DNA from: Mytilinidion resinicola | Lineage: Eukaryota; Ascomycota; Dothideomycetes; Mytilinidiales; Mytilinidiaceae | Direction of reading: 5' to 3' | Length of the DNA stretch: 64,000 nucleotides | Assembly: GCF_010093595.1 (NCBI RefSeq) | Contig: NW_022985453.1 | Span: forward strand, 459,745 to 523,744 | In this document: positions 56,830 to 64,000 of the stretch, piece by piece | How the letters are laid out: every line of letters begins with the position of its first letter | Position numbering within the stretch: the first letter of the stretch is position 1 | Translations under genes and position numbers: made by a program | Notes under the pieces: model-generated | The model's input: only the letters and a program-made list of their open reading frames with translations | What the model was told of the DNA's origin: nothing | The model's database searches: none

Positions 56830-59800
56830 TCAAGCAGCGCTCAGATCCAAGCCATGCTTCTTGAGGCCATCCAAATACTGGTCCTTGATGTCGACGTCTT
56901 CTTCCTCCTTGACCTCCTCGTTTTTGATAGTACAATCCTCGCTCCCTTCCTTCTTTGCCAGCTCCTTCGCCAGCATCTCCGCGACCGTATCCAGGCCCCT
57001 CTTTTCAATATCTTTCTCTGAATTCTCTCCCTTTTCGCCATTTGAGACCATCGCATCGAGTGCGAGTTTGCTCTTGCCAAGCGCGTGAATTTGCTCCTCA
57101 ATCGTACCCTTTGTGACAAGTCGCACGACCTCGACCTCCCGAGTCTGACCAACGCGATGGGCGCGGTTTTCTGCCTGGACATCCTCCTGAGGGTTGAAAC
57201 TGCTGTCAAAGATGATGATCTTGTTGGCAGCCGTTAGGTTGATGCCAGTTCCTCCCGACTTGGTGGAGAGGAGAAACACCGGGATGGTGGTGTCCGTGGT
57301 GAAGATATCGAGGAGGGTCTGGCGTTCCGGGATAGGTGTGTTGCCATCAATGCGCATATACGCAATGTTCAGGGTGTCGAGGACGAGCTGCAGGATATCC
57401 ATCACAGTCGTGAACTGGGAGAAGACCAAGGCGCGATCGCCGTTCTCCTTGTACTTGGTAAGAAGCTCGCCGAGTTTGGCGACTTTGCCACTGTTCATCC
57501 ATTCATCGTTCGTCAAAGCGTACTTGCTAAGCTCATTGGAGTTCTTCCGAATGAAGTCATGGAAGTCGTAGTCGCTGTACTGGTGAAGTTCTTCCATGAC
57601 GATCTCCGAGTCCGACGTACGCCATCTGCCCCTCATACAAGTTTTATGGACCTTCTTGATCATATTGTCGTCGTAGATCTCGCGAAAGAGGAAGGGATGA
57701 ATAGCGGCTTGTCGAAGACGCATCATCGTGTTGGCACTGTCTTTGTTCTCGATGCCAGCTGCCCGATCGGATAGCACCTTACGTTGCTTCGCGAGAAGTC
57801 GATCGTAGATCTTCTTCTGCTCCGGCACAAGGTCGCAATACTCAACACGGTTGGTCTTCTTCGGTAGGTGCTTGAGTGTCTGCTCCTTCTTTCGTCGGAG
57901 TAAGAATGGCGTTATCATAGACCGTGCGCGATCGATACGCGCTTTCGAGAGAAGGGCTGAATGCTCCTTGTCGGTAGTCTTGGCCTTGTGCTTGAAGACG
58001 AAGTTCAGCTCCTCGTGTTTCGCGTGGAAAAGGTCCGGCATGATGAAAGCGAGGATTGCCGCCAGCTCCTGGAGATTGTTCTGGAGAGGCGTGCCGGTCA
58101 AGAGCACGCGGAACTCAGCCGGTATCTTCATCAGGCCAGCATATTTCTTCGACCCTGGGGATCGCAACGTATGTCCCTCGTCGAAGACGCAAACTCTCGG
58201 TTGACATTTGCGCAGAAATTTGTTGTCTGAAGCCTTCCAGCAGAGGTCATATGTGGTGACAATGACATCGATGTTGTCAATCGAATCCAGAATCGAGTAC
58301 TGCTGCTCCTCTCGTGCCTTCTGAAGCCCATAGTACGGTTCCACTACCAGTTTCGGAGAGAACTTCTCGAACTCTCGCAGCCAGTTCTCCAGTACCGCTC
58401 CCGGGACAATGATGAGATGAGGGCCTTTCACACCCTTTTCTTTGAGATGAGACAGGAATGCGATCACCTGGCAGGTCTTTCCCAGTCCCATGTCATCTGC
58501 TAGGATGCAGCTCATCCCGTGGTCCCAGAGAAGGTTCAGCCAGTTGAGTCCAACTAATTGATAGTCCTTGAGTTCGATATCTGCGGACATGATGGCTGGC
58601 TTTTTCAGAAACTTCGACTTTGAACGATCGCGCTGGGTTACAACATCTTCCTCGCCGTCGTCGATGGTGATCGGGCTTCGTGGAGTACCAATTCCAGAAT
58701 CCCGGGCCGAGCTTGCCTCACTTTTGATGTCGTCCAGGCTTGTTAGTGTGAGTTCTCCCTGCGCAGCGGCGCCAAAGATATCGAAACCCCATTTTTGCAT
58801 CGCCTGTTTGATCGGCCGTCCTAGGGCTCCGCATTTCACGACCAAGTCGTCAACTGCACTGTATCCATCCCACATTTGTTGGGCGAAATTCAGCACGCTC
58901 TCTCCGACTTTCTTTGCCTGAGGTTTTCTAGTTCTCCCCTTGGCAGTCACTGAGGGCTCCGACATCATGGTGACCTCTTCGACCTGCCTAAGGCTGCGGA
59001 ATGGCCGCTTAGAGAGAACGTATTCAACAATTTCGGGCTTTTGGTCCGAGAGATCCACCATTTCCTGAACGGAACACTTGTTGAAGAATTCCACGAGGTC
59101 GATATTGTTGGCAACGCTGATACCCTCATCCTCACTAGCAGTATCGTCTGATATCTCGGATATCGCAGCCTCTTCCTCTTCATCTGAATCGATGACAACG
59201 GCCTTCTTTCGTTGTCTCTGTGCTTCCGCTTGGAGCACTGACTTTCCTAGTGGGAGCTTTCGAGGCTTCCCCTTCGCTTCTGGAGACGGAGTCCGATTGC
59301 GTCGGCCCTGAATGAGTCGTCGCTTCTTTGGCTGAGCAGCCGCCTCGGGCTCCAGGTTCGACCACTTCTGTTGGATGCTCTGGATAGGTTGGGTAGGTTT
59401 CCTTTGGGCGGTTGTCGCCTCAGGAACCTTCTGGCTGAGATTCGACCACTTTTGCTGGATACTTTGGATGGGCTGAGTTAGCTTCCTCTGCGCTGTTCCT
59501 TTCGGCAGAAGTTTCGCGTCCTTGGGTGTCTTGGTGAGCTCATCCTCCGACAAAAGAATCGCGTCCTCCTTTGCCAAGATGTAGTCCATAGCGTCGTCAC
59601 ATTGACCCTTCTTCAGAGCAAGAGCGCTCTGCAACTCCATGATGCTAAACGTCGGAAAGGTCAGCTTCAGTCGCTCGACTTTCTTTCGGACCTGTAGATC
59701 CGGAATGTCATCCAGCTCCATGTCGGATTGTACAGGTTGTGCCCTCGACGGACCAGTCTGACGGGAGGGGACCTGAGGTTTGATTTTCTTCCTATCTGGA

Positions 59801-60414
59801 GCAACATAAGCGCTCGCCATGTCGTCGGCCTTCCGCTTTTGAGGTCCTCCGTAGCTGTAACTCGAGAAGTCAATCGCCCTTTTTTGCGGCGTCTCCTCCA
59901 CCCGAGAGGAAGAGGACGGCCCTTTTGCGCTCCGAAACGTAGAGGCCTTGATATCGCCCCGCATTGTGGTGACTTCGTCGTCGGAAGAGTCTTCAACGGG
60001 CGGGTCGTCAGAGTCGATGGGAATGTGAGACGGCGGTTTATAGCTGAAGGGAGCGTGGAGGTATGTGCCCGGAGGCGCCATTGCCATGACATTCGGGCGC
60101 GGGAGCATTTTGGACGGAGACGGGGAGGAGACGACTAGGGGTGGCGAAGACGCCGCGACCTGCACAACGGACTGAGGGTTCTTTTTGGGCGTGGTGAGGG
60201 GTTGCGTAGGTTGTGTGATGAAGGTAGATTGTGTGGGTGGGTTTGGTTTGCGGTTGTGAAAATAGCTCGAAGAGATGGGCATTGTCGCCTCGGTGAAGGG
60301 GCCGTCGAATAACTCGTCGCCGCTATCGTCGTCCGAGTTGTATGTGGCGGGTGGCCGTCGCCCGGGGTCGACAAGGCGCATCGGCGAGCTGTCAATGATA
60401 GGATCGGGGTCCAT
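56830..60414 (-). CDS. Fun30/SMARCAD1-type SNF2 chromatin remodeller
   Basis: ATP-dependent nucleosome remodeller involved in heterochromatin maintenance and DNA-end resection in other fungi. Single exon, 1194 aa. A CUE-like ubiquitin-binding segment (VERLKLTFPTFSIMELQSAL, then ALKKGQCDDAMDYIL) lies near residues 235-280, as in Fun30. The SNF2 ATPase starts at LKDYQLVGLNWLNLLW, with Walker A DDMGLGKT near 643, DEGH near 746, and LLTGTPLQNN. The helicase C-terminal half includes ALVFSQFTTVMDIL, RIDGNTP, LLSTKSGGTGINL and RAHRVGQTREVEV. A 19-residue block AQRK-TQPIQSIQQKWSNL occurs twice in tandem near residues 305-355. It is divergent from VMA21, with about 400 bp between the start codons. Intact. 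Confidence 0.93.
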   Translation of the reverse strand: MDPDPIIDSSPMRLVDPGRRPPATYNSDDDSGDELFDGPFTEATMPISSSYFHNRKPNPPTQSTFITQPTQPLTTPKKNPQSVVQVAASSPPLVVSSPSPSKMLPRPNVMAMAPPGTYLHAPFSYKPPSHIPIDSDDPPVEDSSDDEVTTMRGDIKASTFRSAKGPSSSSRVEETPQKRAIDFSSYSYGGPQKRKADDMASAYVAPDRKKIKPQVPSRQTGPSRAQPVQSDMELDDIPDLQVRKKVERLKLTFPTFSIMELQSALALKKGQCDDAMDYILAKEDAILLSEDELTKTPKDAKLLPKGTAQRKLTQPIQSIQQKWSNLSQKVPEATTAQRKPTQPIQSIQQKWSNLEPEAAAQPKKRRLIQGRRNRTPSPEAKGKPRKLPLGKSVLQAEAQRQRKKAVVIDSDEEEEAAISEISDDTASEDEGISVANNIDLVEFFNKCSVQEMVDLSDQKPEIVEYVLSKRPFRSLRQVEEVTMMSEPSVTAKGRTRKPQAKKVGESVLNFAQQMWDGYSAVDDLVVKCGALGRPIKQAMQKWGFDIFGAAAQGELTLTSLDDIKSEASSARDSGIGTPRSPITIDDGEEDVVTQRDRSKSKFLKKPAIMSADIELKDYQLVGLNWLNLLWDHGMSCILADDMGLGKTCQVIAFLSHLKEKGVKGPHLIIVPGAVLENWLREFEKFSPKLVVEPYYGLQKAREEQQYSILDSIDNIDVIVTTYDLCWKASDNKFLRKCQPRVCVFDEGHTLRSPGSKKYAGLMKIPAEFRVLLTGTPLQNNLQELAAILAFIMPDLFHAKHEELNFVFKHKAKTTDKEHSALLSKARIDRARSMITPFLLRRKKEQTLKHLPKKTNRVEYCDLVPEQKKIYDRLLAKQRKVLSDRAAGIENKDSANTMMRLRQAAIHPFLFREIYDDNMIKKVHKTCMRGRWRTSDSEIVMEELHQYSDYDFHDFIRKNSNELSKYALTNDEWMNSGKVAKLGELLTKYKENGDRALVFSQFTTVMDILQLVLDTLNIAYMRIDGNTPIPERQTLLDIFTTDTTIPVFLLSTKSGGTGINLTAANKIIIFDSSFNPQEDVQAENRAHRVGQTREVEVVRLVTKGTIEEQIHALGKSKLALDAMVSNGEKGENSEKDIEKRGLDTVAEMLAKELAKKEGSEDCTIKNEEVKEEEDVDIKDQYLDGLKKHGLDLSAA

Positions 60415-60811
60415 GGCCGCTGTTACGACCTCGCGGTGCGCGTAGCTGGGCGGCGGACAAATATCGCGAACAAAGCGAACGAGGGAGAAAGAGAACTCTG
60501 CTTGCGCGAACCAAAGGAACTCTGCTGCTCACAATGCGCACAAAGACGCGGCAGGCATGTGTGTTGGGGGACGGACAAGGACGGCGTCGGCCAACAAAGA
60601 GAAGCGGAGGAGCGAGGTGGTTAGTGAGGAGGTGTGGAGAGTGCAATGTAGAATTCGGGGTTGAAAAAGCGGCGCGTCAGAGCCCATAGAATGAGCGCGT
60701 GAAGGGCGCCCGTGCACGTTAAACCACTTCCTGTCTTGGCATCAGTCTCTCTTCCACGTTCGCGGCCTGCTGGCGACCTCAAGCCATCACAAGCATCAAG
60801 AACAGCCCAAA
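60415..60811. promoter_or_regulatory. shared divergent promoter region, Fun30-type gene / VMA21
   Basis: 397 bp between two divergent start codons. No clear TATA box. Purine-rich and pyrimidine-rich tracts flank each ATG as in many fungal leaders. Co-regulation of the two genes is possible but not shown. Confidence 0.4.
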
Positions 60812-61240
60812 ATGACTTCGCGGAGGCTCATTTCGGACGAGAAGACTTATCTCGATACCGACGATGACAAGGACAGCTCCCAGCCATCCAACATTGCGCC
60901 TGCCGTGCCCGCGTTAGTCCATATATCCTCCTAGAGATGCCACTTCTGATAATCCTATAGGGCCGTCATCTGGAAACTATTAGGCTTCACCTTTGCTATG
61001 ATCACGATGCCAATCGGGACATATTTTCTCACAGTGAATACGGTTTTCAAGGGTAGGTCGTGAAAGAGTGAATGAATCACGTGCAAAGACTAATGAACGG
61101 TGTCAGGGAACTCCACTTTCGCAGGTGCATTAGCGGCCATCATCGCCAACGTCGTGTTAGTGGGCTACGTGGTTGTAGCTATGCGGGAGGACCAGTCCGA
61201 GAGGTTAGCAGAAGAGGAGAAGCAGAAGAAGGCATTGTAG
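60812..61240 (+). CDS. VMA21: VMA21, V-ATPase assembly membrane protein
   Basis: ER-resident two-helix chaperone for assembly of the V-ATPase Vo sector. Three exons, 60812-60912, 60961-61052 and 61107-61240, with 48- and 54-nt introns (GTTAGT...TATAG; GTAGGT...GTCAG), give 108 aa. Membrane segment 1 reads LLGFTFAMITMPIGTYFL and segment 2 reads ALAAIIANVVLVGYVVVAM. The C terminus KKAL is a dilysine ER-retrieval signal of the type used by yeast Vma21. The first intron uses the less common donor GTTAGT. Length and topology match the family. Intact. Confidence 0.93.
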
Positions 61241-61803
61241 GGGTGGTGCTTAGGGACTGTATATGGCGTTCCGGCGATAGGCAATCGTAGTTCATCTCAT
61301 AGGAACATCGGAACAAGCTGCTTGTTTCACGCCAGCTTAATTCAGACAATATGGTTTGCACGTCCCAACATTATGTATTAAGATCATTCTCTGCAGCTGA
61401 AGACCGCCGCGAATGAACAGAGACTTTGATTGATTCGAGGAACCGCCCGATGGAAATGCCAGAACGCCTCATGATGAACCGCATAACTATCCTGACCAGT
61501 GTCATCCACTACATATCTGTGCGTGTAAGAAAAGGGGGCCAATTTCTCAACGGAAGCCCCGCCCGACCAGATGTTGAAGGCGCGAGGTCTCCAAACAGCT
61601 GCTCCTGAGCCACATAAACTCTGCTCCTTCGAAGTCCTGGTTTCATCCAATTGATTCCAGGTAATGCAAAGCGCAGATGTCCGTAGCTCTTGTTCTATAA
61701 AACATTCAACATCCATTACTATGCAACGATTTGCTGCATCGACAACGCTCGAAAATGCATCTGTGATGCCACCTCGGTGCAAGCGTACAAATACACGCAG
61801 TAA
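61241..61803. other. 3' flanks of convergent genes
   Basis: No gene recognised between VMA21 and the end of the DUF2406 gene. Confidence 0.4.
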
Positions 61804-63463
61804 TCAATCCTTGCTAAACCTCCTCTTAAACCAGCTCTTTCTTTTATCGGTGTTCTGGCGTTGGAGCGTGTTCGGTCGAGCTCCAGCGTCGACCTGAGGT
61901 GGTTGCTCGGAGTAGTTGCCTCCAAGCTTGATGGTGCCTGTGGTCTTTGCGGGGACTGGCGGAGGGATGTTGGCTGCAGTTGGCTGTAAGTGCGTGCCAT
62001 TTGCCGGGGGAGGTCCGCCGTTCCGCGGGGCGTAAGTCGCATTATTGCCATTTCCATACTCCTCTAGGATGGGTCCTTGGAACTGCGGGGCTCCTCCGAA
62101 ACCATTGAACCCATACTCCGCTCCATCGGGAATGTTTTGGACAGGCTTTTGAACAGGAAGTGCCCGCTCGATGGAGCTGTTCTCGCTGCTAGGGTCGGTC
62201 GAGTTGGCCCAAGGATCACTATGGCTGCCGTTCGATCGCTCCGTTTGGACTGTGTCCCTCGACTGCTGGTATCCCGGAGTGGGGTTTGGGTACACGCCCT
62301 GGCCCTGAGCGGGGGGATATCGGTTCAATGCAGGGTCAGATTGAAGGCGAGGGTCAGATTGAAGGCGCTGGCTGTATCGGGAGCGAGGAGGAGCACCGCC
62401 CATGGGTCCATACTGGCTGTCGGCGTAGGTGCTTTCTCGGGCAGCTGCAGCAGCACGGCTGCCATAGTAACCACCGACTTGTCCACCGACTTGTCCACCA
62501 GCTTGTGAATAGCGACTATTATCGTAACCTATAAGTAGACATGATCAGTAGGTGGAGCAAATGATCGACATGCCAAGGAATTCGGAACGGGTATATGCAC
62601 AGGCCTGGAGGCCGCGCGGTCTGGTGGGCGCACCACGCCATGCGCCATCGGCGCCCCTCCAGCCGCGCGCGGGATATCGCGATAAAAAGATAGGGAATGC
62701 AGACTCAATTGTGAATGCGGTAGTGAACACCGTGGTAAGGTAATGCGAATCTTGAAGTTGAAATGTGTGTAATGAATGTGAAAAACGTACCTCCACCATG
62801 ATAGCTGTTCCTACGGCTCTGGTATCCGTTGTTGACTTCGGGTGAAGACTCTATAAATTCGTCAGCATCGAGCTGCAGGAGCATGTAGACGGAGTTGTGA
62901 CCCACCTGCACGCAACACCGACCTCCTCCGCTTGTATTCATTGTCAATGGCGGCTTCGAAACTTTTGATAGTGTCTAGCGGTCTGTATATGCTGTCAGCG
63001 TGATCTCAAGGCGTGCAATTGTGGCATATCGTACCTTTCCCAGCGCGGTCGTGTGGGATTGGATAGATCGGGCTCAGCTGCAAGCGGAAGTCAGCAAACA
63101 GCACTGTTGTGGGCATTGAGAGGCGTACCGATCGGGTTTCCGTGGACATCGGTGTGTTGGAAGGATCGGAGGGACTGAAGGGTAGGTTTCTCGAGCGCCG
63201 CAGCAACTGGGACAGCGTTAGCAACGGATCAGACGTCTGGAGTTGCTGCTCGAGAGCTTACTGGGCTGGTTCTCGGTCATGGCAGCGTTCGGGTCGGCCT
63301 TCGACTTGGAATTGAGGTGGCTTTTGCGTTTCTCCTCGTGGGACTCGCGCAGAGATTCCTTTTGGTGTTTTTCTTGGTTCTTGGAGCTATGGCTCTTGTC
63401 ACTCTTGAAGCTAAAGGTCGTGGCGGACCGCTGCCTCTGCTGGGGGCGCTCCATGGCGGACAT
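61804..63463 (-). CDS. DUF2406-family protein
   Basis: Six exons on the minus strand (63262-63463, 63129-63206, 63035-63077, 62982-62906, 62791-62850, 61804-62528), all with GT-AG ends and matching phases, give 394 aa. Exons 2-4 hold the DUF2406 core: ALEKPTLQSLRSFQHTDVHG, then DLSNPTRPRWERPLDTI, then FEAAIDNEYKRR. The N terminus is polar and Lys/Ser-rich. The C-terminal exon is Gly/Tyr/Gln/Pro-rich and disordered (GGQVGGQVGGYYGSR; RLQSDPRLQSDP) and ends KSWFKRRFSKD, a basic-aromatic tail that could touch membrane. Family members in yeasts are little studied, so I give no function. Two short in-frame tandem repeats (GGQV and RLQSDP) mark local slippage. Intact. Confidence 0.85.
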
Positions 63464-64000
63464 GATTTGCAGTCGGGCTACGGCAGAACCAAGGACAAAC
63501 GAAGGGACGGTGTGAGGCTTCACAGCGCGACTGACGGCCTGAGCTTCAGGTTCGGCGAAGGCGGTGGAGATGACGGCAGTGGTGAGCTAGGTTGCAATGA
63601 TGTGCGGGTAACGATCGGTGCGGTCCGGGCGCTTGTTGGTGAAAGATAAGAAGAAATGAAGCAGTAATGCAGATGCAGCTGGAGAGACGAGACAGTTAGC
63701 CCAGCGATCGTGAGGAAGCCAGAGAGGAACAACGAGTGCGTGGCTGCGGGAGGCTGGTGTGGAGAGTTGTTGGGGCGCAGAGGTGGTGGATACAGGATAG
63801 CGTCACTCGGTGGCAGATTCGCGGATATGCTGGCCCTAGTGAGGCCGACGACGTACACCTAGACGAGTCTAGAGCTTGCGAGGATGGAGCAGAGTGGATG
63901 GGGAGGCGGGCAAGCTGGTGTAGCCAGCGCTCGCTCGCATCAACACCGGAAGCAGCGACTTCACCGGCCACGCTCGCAAACTGCATCACGCCAAAACACA
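63464..64000. other. 5' region of the DUF2406 gene, window end
   Basis: GC-rich upstream sequence. No second gene is recognisable before the window ends. Confidence 0.35.

Overview
The window is nuclear DNA of a filamentous ascomycete (Pezizomycotina). Evidence for this: short GT-AG introns of about 40-80 nt with CTRAC-type branch points, intact fungal housekeeping genes (mitochondrial Lon, a Fun30-type SNF2 ATPase, VMA21, a DUF2406 protein), a heterokaryon-incompatibility (HET) gene, a CBM1-tailed AA9 polysaccharide monooxygenase, a class-II-type peroxidase, and a pogo/Fot1-type transposon full of C-to-T type changes. I cannot name the genus; a plant-associated Dothideomycete-like genome would fit.

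The left third is gene-poor. Between scattered genes lie degenerate tandem arrays that are unrelated in sequence but similar in unit length: about 171 bp at 2.1-3.2 kb, about 290 bp at 6.1-8.0 kb, about 170 bp at 17.6-19.1 kb and about 160 bp at 22.3-23.2 kb. The genes here are a decayed MFS sugar transporter (8.0-10.0 kb, containing an apparent 5-nt microexon), an intact arylsulfatase (11.0-13.1 kb), a metallophosphoesterase with altered active-site motifs (13.4-14.3 kb) and a secreted peroxidase broken by one TGA (16.2-17.5 kb).

From 19 to 34 kb all genes are on the minus strand: an unknown two-exon gene with a truncated paralogue nearby, a double-RING protein, and a local family of three RING-H2-type genes. 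The second family member carries internal ~100-residue repeats and the third has lost its RING. Next comes an AA9-CBM1 gene riddled with stop codons, then a BTB-domain relic.

From 36 to 47 kb the sequence is gene-dense: Lon/PIM1, a convergent pair of small proteins sharing a Cys/His motif, a small membrane protein and a large protein kinase. From 49.5 to 52.8 kb a pogo/Fot1-like remnant abuts a non-autonomous element with ~115-170-bp terminal inverted repeats and internal 12-bp minisatellites. A broken HET gene follows at 54-56 kb. The right end holds a Fun30-type remodeller and VMA21 in divergent orientation, then a six-exon DUF2406 gene.

The main pattern is that housekeeping genes are intact, while accessory genes (transporter, peroxidase, AA9, HET, BTB, one RING copy) are broken, mostly by C:G-to-T:A type nonsense changes. 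Exon boundaries were worked out by eye from splice signals and reading frame. Nothing was searched against a database.
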